From: Auritidibacter ignavus
GTDB lineage: Bacteria; Actinomycetota; Actinomycetes; Actinomycetales; Micrococcaceae
Assembly: GCF_003703835.1 (NCBI RefSeq)
Contig: NZ_RDQR01000002.1
Coordinates: 124,001-188,000 of the forward strand
Length of the DNA stretch: 64,000 nucleotides
Direction: 5' to 3'
Made by a program: the position numbers and the translations under genes. Of the stretch, positions 49,401 through 58,059 are shown one piece after another. The notes under the pieces are model-generated. The model was not told where the DNA came from. It was given only the letters and a program-made list of their open reading frames with translations, and did no database searches. How positions within the stretch are numbered: the first letter of the stretch is position 1; every line of letters starts with the position of its first letter.

Positions 49401-51445
49401 CCCGATGATCCCGCTGATGATCCCACCAGGTACTGGCCGATCTCGCGCCGGAAGGCTCCCAGTGCGGCCCCGAGCTCGGTGGGCCGGGCTTCGGATTCGC
49501 CCCGCCAGAACGGCAGTTTGCCCGGCTGTCCGAAAGCTGGAAGCACCAGCACCCGATCGTGGGTGATCTCCTGGATCTTCCAGCTGGTGGTACCCAACAC
49601 GATCACGTCCCCGACCCGGGATTCGTAGACCATCTCCTCGTCCAGCTCCCCGACCCGCCGGCCACCCGATGAGCTGGTGCTACGCTGCGTGACGCTGTCA
49701 GCTCTCTGGGAAGGGTCCGACTCCTGGATTTCCTCGGCGCGCTGGGTATCCTTCGTGCCGTCGGCCAGAAACACTCCGAACAGCCCCCGGTCCGGGATGG
49801 TGCCCCCGGACGTGACCGCCAGTCGCTGGGCTCCCGGCCGGGCCGAGAGCGTGCCGGCATCCCGATCCCAGAGCACCCGGGGCCGTAGCTCTGCAAAATC
49901 ATCGGAGGGATACCGCCCCGAGATCAGGTCCAGCACCGACTCATAGACCTGATGGCCCAGTGTGGTGAACGGTGCCGCCCGTCGCACGGTGTCGTACCAG
50001 GCCTCCACCTCTAGATCATCCATCGCCACCGCCGCAATGGTCTGCTGGGCCAAAATATCCAGCGGGTTATCCGGCACGTGGAGCTGTTCGATCTTCCCCT
50101 GCAGCATCCGCTCGGTGATCACGGCGGTATTGACCAGATCGGATCGATGTTTGGGATAAAACACCCCGTGGGAGATTTCGCCGACCTGGTGCCCGGCTCG
50201 ACCCACCCGTTGCAGGCAGGAGGCCACCGAGGGGGCCGCTTCCACCTGGATCACCAGATCCACCGATCCCATATCGATCCCCAACTCCAACGAGCTGGTC
50301 GCCACCACACACCGCAACGTGCCCGCTTTCAGCCCCTCTTCCACCAGGGCGCGCTGCACTTTCGACACCGACCCGTGGTGGGATCGGGCAAACTCCTCCT
50401 CGCCCGTGCGCTGGTCTGCCTCCGCGCGGGTAGCCCACATCTCATTCAAGTCCTGGGTAAGTCGTTCGGCCAGCCGGCGGGAATTCGTGAAGATGATGGT
50501 GGAATGGACCTGGCTGACCCGGTCGATGATCTGGTGTTCAATATGGGGCCAGATGCTACTCACCGGTTGCGGATCCGCTACGGCGCTACCGGGATCCGCT
50601 GTGGCGTTGCCGGCAGGGTCATGAGGTTGCTCGCCGATAAAATCCGGAAGTCGGGTCATATCGTCCACCGGCACGCTGACGTGCAGATCCCAGCGCTTGG
50701 CCGAGGCGGGATTGACGATCGTCACCGGTTGAACCCCACCGATGAACCGTGCCACTTCCTCAGGCGGGGAGACCGTGGCCGACAGCCCGATCCGCTGGGC
50801 CGGGGTGTCGGTGAGCTCATCGAGGCGTTCCAAACTCACCGCCAGGTGCGCCCCGCGCTTGGAATCGGCCAACGCGTGCACCTCGTCAATGATCACGGTA
50901 TGCACCGAGGCCAGCGTGTTGCGCGCCTTGGAAGTCAACATGAGGTAGAGCGACTCGGGTGTGGTGATCAGAATATCCGGCGGGTCGGTGACCAATCGGC
51001 GCCGGTCCCTGGCCGGAGTATCGCCCGTGCGTACGCCCACACGAACCTCGGGGGCTTCGACTCCCAATCCCGCAGCGGTCTGGGTGATCCCGATCAGTGG
51101 CGCGCGCAGGTTCCGTTGGACATCCACCCCGAGCGCCTTCAACGGGGAAATGTATAACACTGTGGTGCCACGGGCATCAGCCTTACCGGATGCCTCGGTT
51201 CGATCGGATGCGCTCGTCCGCAGGAACCCGTCCAGCGCCCACAAAAAAGCCGCCAACGTCTTTCCCGAACCCGTCGGTGCGATCACCAGTGTGTGGTCAC
51301 CCCGTGAGGTCGCCTCCCAGGCCCCCAGCTGTGCTTCAGTAGCGGAGGAGAAGGCCCCGGTGAACCACCGGCGGGTGGCGGGAGTGAACCGGTTCAGCAC
51401 CTGTTCTGCCCGGTCAGGATCCGGTGTACTATCAGGATCCAGCAC
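46439..51445 (-). CDS. lhr: ATP-dependent helicase Lhr
   Basis: This very large (1668 residues) SF2 3'-to-5' helicase is involved in DNA repair of crosslinks and alkylation. The Walker A APTGSGKTLAAFLWAL lies near residues 56-70, and the DEVH box (VHTVIIDEVHALADS) near 188-200. Motif III-like SATVSPPEEVARFIGG and the second RecA domain (IIFTNSRRLAERLTQDLNEMWA; QRVGRAGHQVG) follow, then winged-helix and beta-barrel Lhr-specific domains. A low-complexity Arg-rich patch near residue 1380 and a long C-terminal domain match the bacterial long form. It is followed 31 bases later by the broken glycosylase gene, a typical neighbour. Confidence 0.96.
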   Translation of the reverse strand: MLDPDSTPDPDRAEQVLNRFTPATRRWFTGAFSSATEAQLGAWEATSRGDHTLVIAPTGSGKTLAAFLWALDGFLRTSASDRTEASGKADARGTTVLYISPLKALGVDVQRNLRAPLIGITQTAAGLGVEAPEVRVGVRTGDTPARDRRRLVTDPPDILITTPESLYLMLTSKARNTLASVHTVIIDEVHALADSKRGAHLAVSLERLDELTDTPAQRIGLSATVSPPEEVARFIGGVQPVTIVNPASAKRWDLHVSVPVDDMTRLPDFIGEQPHDPAGNATADPGSAVADPQPVSSIWPHIEHQIIDRVSQVHSTIIFTNSRRLAERLTQDLNEMWATRAEADQRTGEEEFARSHHGSVSKVQRALVEEGLKAGTLRCVVATSSLELGIDMGSVDLVIQVEAAPSVASCLQRVGRAGHQVGEISHGVFYPKHRSDLVNTAVITERMLQGKIEQLHVPDNPLDILAQQTIAAVAMDDLEVEAWYDTVRRAAPFTTLGHQVYESVLDLISGRYPSDDFAELRPRVLWDRDAGTLSARPGAQRLAVTSGGTIPDRGLFGVFLADGTKDTQRAEEIQESDPSQRADSVTQRSTSSSGGRRVGELDEEMVYESRVGDVIVLGTTSWKIQEITHDRVLVLPAFGQPGKLPFWRGESEARPTELGAALGAFRREIGQYLVGSSAGSSGPSGRSGRADSATAGHLAGPDDPIAQRLTAAGLDERAQANLVAYLSEQQQATGVLPTDQTLVIERFRDELGDWRVVLHSGFGHGVHGPWALAVAARLTEQYGFDAQVQSSNDGIVLRLPMMETAPQLTDLFLFDPDELADLVRTEVGSSALFASRFRENAARALLIPRTKPGQRAPLWQQRQRAAQLLGVAAEHPQFPIILETVRECLQDVYDMDGLMWLMRSLQSGSVRLVEVETATGSPFAQHLLFGYTAQFLYETDSPLAERRAAALSLDPELLRQLFGDDQLHDLLDDEVIAEIEADLQYLSPRRQLRWDTESVADLVRVLGPLDAGQLAARMRPDDAEPATESAAEPAAKLAKALAEDLVHQRRAIRVRMAGRQVYVAIEDAARIRDGLGIPLPMGIPVAFIEPVDDPLGDLLGRYLRTHTVVTAEHIATHFGLGTAVVTQYLTDQVQRQRVASGIFQQSAQSGGVHTHQTQYCQTQVLRRIRQRSLAVLRQAVEPVTGPDYARFVLDTHGIVPPRTQHGLYRPGQRGIDAVAETLTQLAGYPAPASAWEHYILPARVADYAPGMLNELLGTGEFVMAGTAPGTGDDGWLAFHPVETAELTVPIPDLAQIEAFGRVHHRIIEVLADAGAFFFPELCHRVAGLDDDQQAGQQFSDSAVLSALWDLFWAGVVTNDSFTMIRAGLATGRSAHRQRSQPRRSRARRARPRLSTGLDSGGLRPSGVRSTGVRSSAGLDAATDQPRAAGRFSLLRHPEATGPDSTLAANAQAEVLLDRYGVITRGAVSTEKIPGGFGYYYRFLTHLEELGALRRGYFIDQLGAAQFATANTVDALRSFHPAPGEEDPDHPRATHHAVGLAATDPANPYGATLPWPEIAEPATDHPATGKSSGPHRPGRKAGALVVLLDGQLAVYLERGGKTILEFPAATTHRPLIAQALVEALQRADAAAVHVKTVNGSPIRNTELAEALLSAGFSSSPQGVRFHPHV

Positions 51446-51550
51446 GCTTACCTCGGCTCGCTCGCATCTTCATCGCCATAGGTCACCATAGGAGACGATT
51501 CTACGGCCGGTCCGGTCCTGCCGGAGATCCTGCGACAGAACAATCTCAGC

Positions 51551-52009
51551 TCACCGATGATGATACGACCGTCCACCCGCAATTTCCTGGCACCGGTAGA
51601 TCTGCTCGGTGACGATCAGCCGCACCAGCTGATGGGGGAATACCAAATCCGATAGTGACCACACCAGATTCGCCTGAGCTCGCAACTCCTCGGTCACCCC
51701 GTACGCCCCGCCGATGAGCATCACCACGTGCCGACCCCGATCAAAACGGCCCTGCAAGGTCCGCGATAACGACTCCGAATCCAGCATTGTCCCGCGCTCA
51801 TCCAGCAGGATGACCTCATCGTGGGCACCACAGGCGGCCACCAGCCGTTCGGATTCCTCAGCGCGCGCCTGCTCACCCTCACGAGAGGAGTGTGGCAACA
51901 GCTTCCAGCTGATCTTCCAGGGCTTCTTCAACCGTTGAGCGTAGCGGTCGATCCCGTCTGCCACCCAGGACTCATGTTTCTTTCCGATCGCGACCACCGT
52001 AATGTCCAT
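51551..52009 (-). CDS. rlmH: 23S rRNA pseudouridine-1915 N3-methyltransferase RlmH
   Basis: This 152-residue SPOUT methyltransferase acts on assembled 70S ribosomes. It starts MDITVVAIGKKHESWVADGI and contains VILLDERGTMLDSESLS, the SAM-knot segment VVMLIGGAYGVTEELRAQAN and the end LVRLIVTEQIYRCQEIAGGRSYHH, all diagnostic. The longer reading frame upstream (40 residues) is not family-like. Confidence 0.97.
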   Translation of the reverse strand: MDITVVAIGKKHESWVADGIDRYAQRLKKPWKISWKLLPHSSREGEQARAEESERLVAACGAHDEVILLDERGTMLDSESLSRTLQGRFDRGRHVVMLIGGAYGVTEELRAQANLVWSLSDLVFPHQLVRLIVTEQIYRCQEIAGGRSYHHR

Positions 52010-52150
52010 ACCGGTCAGACTAACTGGTGAATCGAACCGATGAGACTCACGATGCTCCTTCCCGCACCCGCGCCCGCGCCCGCCTCCGCGCGAGTGAACA
52101 CCCGGACAGATTAACGTCCTGCTATTCAACTCCGAGTAGTATCCGTATCC

Positions 52151-53524
52151 ATGGAGTTCACACCGTGGGTTGCCTTGACCGATGCTACCTTGATTGGCGT
52201 TCTTCTGCTCATTGGTGCCGTCCTACGTGCCTGGATCAGACCGATCCAAACTCTGATGATCCCCGCCAGTGTGCTGGGTGGGATCCTGGGGCTAATCTTT
52301 GGTCCCATGGTGCTGGGCTGGTTGCCTTTCTCCGATCAGCTCTCCACCTATTCTTCGGTGCTGATCGCGGGAGTGTTCGCCTGCGTGGCCATGACCGACG
52401 ACTTCAACATCTTCAAACTCAACCGCACGGTAGGGGGTTTCGCCGCCCAAGGCGTGATGATCTACGCGCTCCAGGTGTCGCTGGGCATGCTGTTGGTGTT
52501 GGTACTACTGCAACCGTTATTCGGCACAGGTGATGAAGTCGGTGTGGTGCTGTTCGCAGGCTGGGCCGGAGGGTATGGTACGGCCGCAGCCATGGGGGAT
52601 GCCTTCGCCGAGTCCGATCCGGAGCTGAGTACCTTGGCTTTCACCTCGGCGACCGTGGGGCTCGTCGTGGGAATTGTCGGTGGTCTTATCCAGGCTAAAA
52701 TTGGTGCGATGCGCGGACAGGTCGAGGCCTTCGCCAGCATGTCCGCTCTGCCCGAGGAAGAGCGCACCGGTCTGATCCGACAGGTCAATAAACGCCCTTC
52801 GATCGGTCAGCACACCTTTTCGGGTTCTTCGGTGGAAACCCTGGCCATCCAGATCTCCTTGGTGGTTGCTACCGCCGGGGCCGGATACGGGATCACCGAA
52901 TGGATTCAAGGGCGACTCCCCGAGCTGTCGGTCCCCGTCTTTGTGGTGGCCTTTTTGATCGGCTTGGTAGCCCGCGCGGTGATGAGCCGGCTCAACGTCG
53001 CCAAATACGTCGACCCGGGTTCACTGAACTCCACCTCGGGGGCCTTTACCGATGTGCTCATCGTGTGCGGTATAGCTTCGATCGACCCTTCCGTCGCGGC
53101 CGGAAACTGGCTAGAACTGAGCATCTTGTTCGTCTTTGGCCTGGTCCTCTGCTTGTTCTTAGGTCAGGTGATCGCGCCACGGATCATTCAGCATGGCTGG
53201 TTCGAGCGCCAGCTATTCACTTGGGGGTGGTCCACCGGCGGTGTGTCCACCGGCATCGCTATGCTGCGCGTGGTCGATCCGAAACTAAAATCCGGAACCC
53301 TGGAGGACTTCGGCCTCGCCTACCTTCCGGTCACCCCGGTCGAGATCACCGCGGTGACATTCGTTCCCGGTCTGGTGCTGGCTGGACTCGCCTGGACCGT
53401 CGTCGGCATCTGGGGTGCGATCGCGGTCGTCACGATCGTGGCAGCTTTCATCCTGGCCCGGATGAATGCTCGCGACGGCCAGACCCTCACGACCTCAAGC
53501 GCCTCAACCGGTTCCTCGCGCTAA
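52151..53524 (+). CDS. gltS: Sodium/glutamate symporter
   Basis: This 457-residue membrane transporter of the ESS family has about ten to twelve helices. Family markers include IPASVLGGILGLIFGP, GWAGGYGTAAAMGDAF and TWGWSTGGVSTGIAMLRVVDP. The central cytosolic loop (RPSIGQHTFSGSSVET) is normal. No Shine-Dalgarno is evident, and a TAGTAT box lies about 15 bases before the ATG, so a leaderless transcript is plausible. Diverges from rlmH. Confidence 0.92.
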   Translation: MEFTPWVALTDATLIGVLLLIGAVLRAWIRPIQTLMIPASVLGGILGLIFGPMVLGWLPFSDQLSTYSSVLIAGVFACVAMTDDFNIFKLNRTVGGFAAQGVMIYALQVSLGMLLVLVLLQPLFGTGDEVGVVLFAGWAGGYGTAAAMGDAFAESDPELSTLAFTSATVGLVVGIVGGLIQAKIGAMRGQVEAFASMSALPEEERTGLIRQVNKRPSIGQHTFSGSSVETLAIQISLVVATAGAGYGITEWIQGRLPELSVPVFVVAFLIGLVARAVMSRLNVAKYVDPGSLNSTSGAFTDVLIVCGIASIDPSVAAGNWLELSILFVFGLVLCLFLGQVIAPRIIQHGWFERQLFTWGWSTGGVSTGIAMLRVVDPKLKSGTLEDFGLAYLPVTPVEITAVTFVPGLVLAGLAWTVVGIWGAIAVVTIVAAFILARMNARDGQTLTTSSASTGSSR

Positions 53525-53654
53525 ACGCTTTCCTTCTTATCTCCTCCTCGGTCACAGCTGATCTCATCCACAGTTCGTCCGTAGGGTTCGGGGCGAGATC
53601 CCGGATCGGGCCAGCACTGTCCACAGTAGAGATCCACCCCGGATTTTTGGTGCC

Positions 53655-55172
53655 GTGGCCACTTACCGTGAACCTATGACACATTCCACACCGGCGCTTC
53701 CCCGCCACACCCCCAGCACCGGCCCCAGCCCCTCCGGCCATCCCGGCGTCTTAACCTCGCCGGAGATCCCAGATGATCCGGCCTTAGACGAACTCACCGC
53801 CGACCAAATACGCGATCTCGAACGTGATCTGGTCGACCACCTTGCCGCCGCCGAACGCGCTAAGAATGCTCTGGCTGCACAACAAATTGCCTCCACCGCA
53901 CAGCTGAATCGATTACGAACCCGTCGCGACAAACTCGCCAACATCCCGAAACAACGACGCGCTGGCGGACTGGGCGCCGAAATCGGACTCGCGCGTCGTG
54001 AATCCCCCTCCAAAGGCAACGCTCGCCTGCGCGAAGCACTGCTGTTAGCCCACCACGCCCGACACGCCCACACCGCACTGAGCCAGGGCCATCTGAACGA
54101 AGACCAAGTCACCGTACTCGCCCGTGAGCTAGCCGGCACACAACACCAGACTCAGCATGAGGTCGATGCCCAGCTGAAGGACCGCTACCGGTTCCTGGGG
54201 ATCTCTCAGCTCAAAGATGAAGCCCGCGGCCATGTCCAACGCCTTGAACCGCAGTCCTCCCGCGACAAATCCGATCGCGCCCAAGCCTCCCGCAAAGTGG
54301 CCCGCTCTGACCGCTCCGACGGCATGGTTGAAATCTCGGGGCTGGTCGAAGCCAAATATGGGATCCCCGTCCTGGATATCCTGCGAGAGCAAGCCGAAAA
54401 GATCCTCCGCGCTGAGCGGGCTGCCTATACCGAATCGTTGCGCGCGGTCGAAGACTTCACCGATAATGCCGATGATGTCGATAATGCTGAGCTTGGTGAT
54501 GATGCCGAGCGAGCGGAGAACCCTCAACATGACACCGCAGCTTCGACGCCCACTCCGCCCCGCACCATCGACCAGATCATGGCAGATCTCTTCATCGCCA
54601 AGCTCACCCACGATCCCGCGAATGACCCAGACCCCGAGCCGGCCTCCGACGCCCAGTCACCGGTATTCCGGGCTCCACGAGCCATCGAACTCAACCTGGT
54701 CATGACCGATGCGGCACTGTTCGCTGGCGATGACACCCCGGCGCAATTTGTGGGATACGGTCCGATCCCGGCCGCTCTAGCCCGAGAATGGGTCCACGAT
54801 GAGCAGATCGAAGTCTTCCTGCGCCGACTCTACACGAGCCCGGAAACCAACCAGCTGGTCACTATGGACTCCCGATCCCGCGCATTCCCTCAGACCCTGC
54901 GCAAGATGCTGGTGCTCCGGGACCACCGGTGCCGCAATCTGTACTGCGACAACCCGATCGACCACGCCGACCACATTCGTCGCTACCGCGATGGCGGTCA
55001 GACCAGTTTGGACAACGGTCAGGGACTGTGTGCAGTATGCAACCAAATGAAAGAAACCCACGGTTGGACCCAGCGCCCCGTGAAAGGTGGGCTCAAAGTC
55101 ATTACCCCAACCGGACACAGCTACTTCACTCAGGACCCGCCGTTGATCCCCGGTATGCGCCGGGCTGCCTAG
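53655..55172 (+). CDS. DUF222 / HNH endonuclease-domain protein (13E12-type)
   Basis: This 505-residue protein is of the actinobacterial DUF222-HNH family, members of which are often multi-copy and associated with mobile DNA. The DUF222 helical domain occupies about residues 60-260. An Asp/Ala-rich linker follows, and a C-terminal HNH domain reads CRNLYCDNPIDHADHIRRYRDGG...LCAVCNQMKETHGW, with zinc cysteines and the H-N-H residues. Nuclease activity is expected but the biological role of the family is unclear. GTG 53655 or ATG 53676 may be the start; neither has a good ribosome-binding site. It opens the accessory region. Confidence 0.88.
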   Translation: MATYREPMTHSTPALPRHTPSTGPSPSGHPGVLTSPEIPDDPALDELTADQIRDLERDLVDHLAAAERAKNALAAQQIASTAQLNRLRTRRDKLANIPKQRRAGGLGAEIGLARRESPSKGNARLREALLLAHHARHAHTALSQGHLNEDQVTVLARELAGTQHQTQHEVDAQLKDRYRFLGISQLKDEARGHVQRLEPQSSRDKSDRAQASRKVARSDRSDGMVEISGLVEAKYGIPVLDILREQAEKILRAERAAYTESLRAVEDFTDNADDVDNAELGDDAERAENPQHDTAASTPTPPRTIDQIMADLFIAKLTHDPANDPDPEPASDAQSPVFRAPRAIELNLVMTDAALFAGDDTPAQFVGYGPIPAALAREWVHDEQIEVFLRRLYTSPETNQLVTMDSRSRAFPQTLRKMLVLRDHRCRNLYCDNPIDHADHIRRYRDGGQTSLDNGQGLCAVCNQMKETHGWTQRPVKGGLKVITPTGHSYFTQDPPLIPGMRRAA

Positions 55173-55601
55173 TGCCGGCGTTGTAGGACATAATCTTTAG
55201 ACGGACTCGCTTCACTGCGCAATGTGTTGTGACGGAGTTGCCCCTAGGGTCTGACACGAATCTGACAGGAAAATGGCACGAGAGGATTTCACGCCAGCGA
55301 TAGGGGCGCCTGCCAGTCAGCCTCCGACAGGGACACTAACCCCGCCACGACAGTTCTGCCAACATCCATGCTCCCAAGGACCCGGGCTCGTCGATGAGCT
55401 AGCCGGATAGCCGGACCCGTCGATGAGATAACGGTTAGAGCCCACCTTCCGCTCTATATCGCGCCCGGGGTAATGATCCTTCCCGATGATCTGCCCGGTC
55501 ACCGGGCGACGATCGCGGACTATGGTCAGGAACCGATCAGCGTAACGGGAAGGGCGCGGATAGGCTGGCCTTAATGTTGCTTAAACGAGTAGTGGAAAGC
55601 G
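55173..55601. other. Intergenic region before mrr, possible relic
   Basis: There is no supported gene in 429 bases. A repeat-like stretch (CGTCGATGAG occurs at about 55388 and 55420) and a minus-strand 61-codon frame (55317-55502) resemble remnants, but I could not identify a transposase. The last 40 bases before ATG 55602 contain GTGGAAAG, a possible ribosome-binding site. Confidence 0.3.
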
Positions 55602-55742
55602 ATGAAGATGGCTAGCGATATTCCTTCAATTGATGAATTCCGACCACTGGTCCTGCGTGCTCTCGCTGACGGCGAGGAGCGTGGTCGACAGGAACTTAAT
55701 GAATTGGTTTCCACGCTGGCCGGCTTGTCGCAACACCAATGA
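55602..55742 (+). CDS. mrr: Mrr restriction enzyme, N-terminal wing part (first of two overlapping frames)
   Basis: It encodes 46 residues (MKMASDIPSIDEFRPLVLRALADGEERG...) that match the start of the Mrr N-terminal winged-helix domain. It ends at TGA 55740-55742. The next frame begins at ATG 55739-55741, so the two overlap as ATGA. Together they would make one complete Mrr N-terminus with a one-base frame change, the junction falling near ...LSQHQ / KETLESGRPRYRNR. This may be a decayed gene, a translationally coupled two-protein version, or a programmed frameshift. Confidence 0.7.
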   Translation: MKMASDIPSIDEFRPLVLRALADGEERGRQELNELVSTLAGLSQHQ

Positions 55743-56545
55743 AAGAAACCTTGGAATCGGGGCGGCCTCGCTACCGCAACCGGATTGGCTGGGCGCTCTC
55801 ATCGTTGTCGCTGTCTGGGTTGGTTGATCGACCTAAGCGTGGGCGCTACAAGATCACTGAGAACGGGAAGACGGTCGACCAGCGCTCTTTGCGCGAATAC
55901 AGCGAAACGGACATGCTCGAGTGGTCCACGTGGCGTGAGTATAAGGACGAGGTTGCTCAACGCCGTCAGATCAAGGACGGTGATAGTTCTGGCGAAAGTG
56001 GAATTGAGCCTGCCGGTGACCCGGTAGAGGCTATGCGCACTCGCGCGAGAGCGTTTAATGCGAGTACCGAGACTGATTTGCGTAAGCGCCTGCAGTCGTC
56101 ATCCCCCGAGTTTTTCGAACGGGCTGTAATCGAACACCTGTGGGCCCTTGGCTATGGTGGGACGCACGGCGCTAAGCAGCACGTGGGGCGATCTCACGAC
56201 GGAGGAATCGACGGAATCATTCGTCAAGATGCACTTGGGCTGACCAACGTCTACATTCAGGCGAAACGCTACGCCGACAACAATAAAGTCAGTGACCCTG
56301 ATATCCGCACGTTCATCGGATCTCTCGATGCGCAAGGTGCCAATGTGGGCGTATTCATTACAACGTCGAGTTTCCAAGACAAAGCAAGGCGTACGGCCGC
56401 AGGGTATCGTCACGGCAAGATCGTGCTCATCGATGGACTCCGGTTAACAGAACTCATGCTTGACTACGGTGTTGCAGTTCAAAAAGCACATCAGTTCACA
56501 CTGTATGAAATCGACGATGATTTCTTTGAGGACGAACTGCTGTAA
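55739..56545 (+). CDS. mrr: Mrr-type restriction endonuclease, main part with catalytic domain
   Basis: This 268-residue continuation of Mrr begins at the overlap and completes the winged helix (RYRNRIGWALSSLSLSGLVDRPKRGRYKITENG). The PD-(D/E)xK nuclease domain (Mrr_cat, residues about 125-260) has the catalytic Asp in GGIDGII and the Gln-x-Lys in YIQAKRYAD, plus FITTSSFQDKARRTA. Mrr proteins usually cut methylated DNA, so it would act as a defence against modified foreign DNA and might conflict with the type I methylase 4 kb downstream. A terminator follows. Confidence 0.88.
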   Translation: MKETLESGRPRYRNRIGWALSSLSLSGLVDRPKRGRYKITENGKTVDQRSLREYSETDMLEWSTWREYKDEVAQRRQIKDGDSSGESGIEPAGDPVEAMRTRARAFNASTETDLRKRLQSSSPEFFERAVIEHLWALGYGGTHGAKQHVGRSHDGGIDGIIRQDALGLTNVYIQAKRYADNNKVSDPDIRTFIGSLDAQGANVGVFITTSSFQDKARRTAAGYRHGKIVLIDGLRLTELMLDYGVAVQKAHQFTLYEIDDDFFEDELL

Positions 56546-56572
56546 CGGCATTGCTGATCCATAACAATCAAC

Positions 56573-56616
56573 GAAAACAGCTGCCCACTGGGTTGTTCCA
56601 ATGGGCAGCTGTTTTC
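56573..56616. terminator. Terminator after mrr
   Basis: A perfect 15-bp inverted repeat (GAAAACAGCTGCCCA, 56573-56587, with 56602-56616) has T-rich tails on both sides, so it can act in both directions. Confidence 0.9.
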
Positions 56617-56641
56617 ATTATTCAGCTGAGCCGTAGGTGTC

Positions 56642-56764
56642 CTATTCCTGGTAGAGCACTTCGGGCAGCCACGTGACGATCTCGGGGAAGATCGAGAACA
56701 GAACAATCGCCAAGCCCAGCACCACGTTTTGAGCCCTATCTGGCACCAGGGACTCTCGCTCTGT
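56642..56764 (-). pseudogene. C-terminal fragment of a TRAP-type dicarboxylate transporter (DctM-like)
   Basis: On the minus strand, codons read ...RAQNVVLGLAIVLFSIFPEI, then VTWLPEVLYQE and a stop at 56642. This is the pattern of the last membrane helix and end of large TRAP permeases. The frame has no start, and a stop lies at about 56766. It is an isolated tail with no transporter upstream, consistent with a deletion scar or insertion junction. Confidence 0.45.
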
Positions 56765-56841
56765 TCAAACACTGCGGGTGCCTGTCTGGTTGGCGCCCCG
56801 TCGCTCCTCGCGCAGGATCGCTGAGCCACGTCAGAGCCGCT

Positions 56842-56864
56842 ATCATAATTATCATAAACTTTCA
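56842..56864 (+). repeat. Left copy of the direct repeat flanking the ATPase gene
   Basis: A 23-base AT-rich sequence ends in ATCATAAACTTTCA, identical to the copy at 58060-58082 at 21 of 23 positions. It lies 22 bases before the ATPase start and contains repeated TCATAA hexamers, so it may double as an operator. Confidence 0.85.
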
Positions 56865-56886
56865 TAAGCGATCGTGAGAGTGGCAC

Positions 56887-58053
56887 ATGACTGATGCATT
56901 CGACATCCCGCCGGTTCCCGATGCCGATTACGTGCGCTCACCATTCACCCCGACCTTCGGGGTGATTCCGCCCCGCTTGGCTGATCGACAGCAGCTGGTT
57001 GATGCTTTCGCTCGGATGCTTGATGAGGGCCCCGGGGCTCGCGGGCAGGCCACTCTCATCACCGGACAGCGCGGCATGGGCAAGAGTGTGATGTTGAAGG
57101 TGTTTCAAATGGTCGCTCAGTCGCGTGGTTGGATATGTGCTCAGGACCAGGCCAGCCCAGGTGTTGTTCAGCGGTTGACCGAGGCCCGAATCCCTGAAGC
57201 TATGGCGACGCTCGATTGGGAATCGAAGTCGAGCATGCGCATCACCGGGGGAGGATTCAGCGTCATGGGTTTCGGCGGCAGCGTTTCCACCACTAGTGAA
57301 GTCCGTTTCCCCGTAACTCCCGATTTCCAGCACCAGCTCATACGTGCAGTTGAAGCACTTGCGGAGCGAGGCACAGGACTGCTGGTCACTTTGGATGAGG
57401 TGCACAGATCAAATATCGATGAGCTGCGTCAGGTTACGGATGCCCTAAGTGCCGCTGTTTCCGAACGAGCTCCCGTTGCATTCGTCGGCGCGGGCCTGCC
57501 TGCCTCCATCGATGACCTGGTGAATGACCGTGTGTCGACGTACCTGCGGCGTGCAGAGCGCATTGACCTGGAGCTTCTAACGGAGGCCGGGGCTCGGGAA
57601 GGCTTGACCCGCCCTTTGGAGAAAACGGGCAAATCAATGTCGAAACAGGCTCTAGAGGTGGCTGTCGCGGCTTCCGGTAGGTACCCGTACCTTGTGCAGC
57701 TGATCGGCGATGAAGCATTCAAACTCGCAGGCAGTGAAGACGTGATTACGATCTCGCACGTACGTCAAGCGGCAGCGGACGCTCAGCGGGTCATGTACCG
57801 GCAGATTCACGAACCCACATTCGCTGGTCTCTCCAGTCGTGACCGCGACTATCTGTACGCCATGTCTGCAGACGAAGGGCCGTCCATGACCGCCGAAGTG
57901 GCCAAACGCATGAACATGGACCCCCGCAATGCTGGCACCTACCGCAACCGGCTGCTGGCTGCAGGTGTCATCGAATCGCCTGCACGGGGTGTCGTGACGT
58001 TCACGATGCCTTACACGCGTGAATACATTCTGGAGCGTGAGCGTCCGTCCTGA
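56887..58053 (+). CDS. ORC1/Cdc6-like AAA ATPase, accessory gene
   Basis: This 388-residue P-loop ATPase of the AAA_16/ORC1-like type has a Walker A (GQRGMGKS, about residues 58-65), a Walker B LLVTLDEVH (about 165-173) and a sensor-type segment VAFVGAGLPA. A lid domain and a C-terminal winged helix (SADEGPSMTAEVAKRMNMDPRNAGTYRNRLLAAGVIE) follow. Such proteins occur on plasmids, prophages and defence islands and may act as DNA-dependent switches; no specific partner is visible. It stands alone, bracketed by a direct repeat, beside mrr and 2.8 kb from a type I R-M system. Confidence 0.85.
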   Translation: MTDAFDIPPVPDADYVRSPFTPTFGVIPPRLADRQQLVDAFARMLDEGPGARGQATLITGQRGMGKSVMLKVFQMVAQSRGWICAQDQASPGVVQRLTEARIPEAMATLDWESKSSMRITGGGFSVMGFGGSVSTTSEVRFPVTPDFQHQLIRAVEALAERGTGLLVTLDEVHRSNIDELRQVTDALSAAVSERAPVAFVGAGLPASIDDLVNDRVSTYLRRAERIDLELLTEAGAREGLTRPLEKTGKSMSKQALEVAVAASGRYPYLVQLIGDEAFKLAGSEDVITISHVRQAAADAQRVMYRQIHEPTFAGLSSRDRDYLYAMSADEGPSMTAEVAKRMNMDPRNAGTYRNRLLAAGVIESPARGVVTFTMPYTREYILERERPS

Positions 58054-58059
58054 CGGGTC

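Noticed and set aside
50078-51157. 359-codon open frame on the plus strand inside lhr
   Set aside because: It mirrors the lhr coding strand in a GC-rich gene; no ribosome-binding site, no family resemblance, composition typical of a shadow frame.
55317-55502. 61-codon minus-strand frame before mrr as a transposase remnant
   Set aside because: The piece GSNRYLIDGSG vaguely recalls transposases, but no catalytic motif or inverted repeats could be found.
56491-56886. 131-codon minus-strand frame spanning the terminator and the TRAP remnant
   Set aside because: It reads antisense through mrr's end and the terminator, in a frame different from the TRAP-like one, with no recognisable content.
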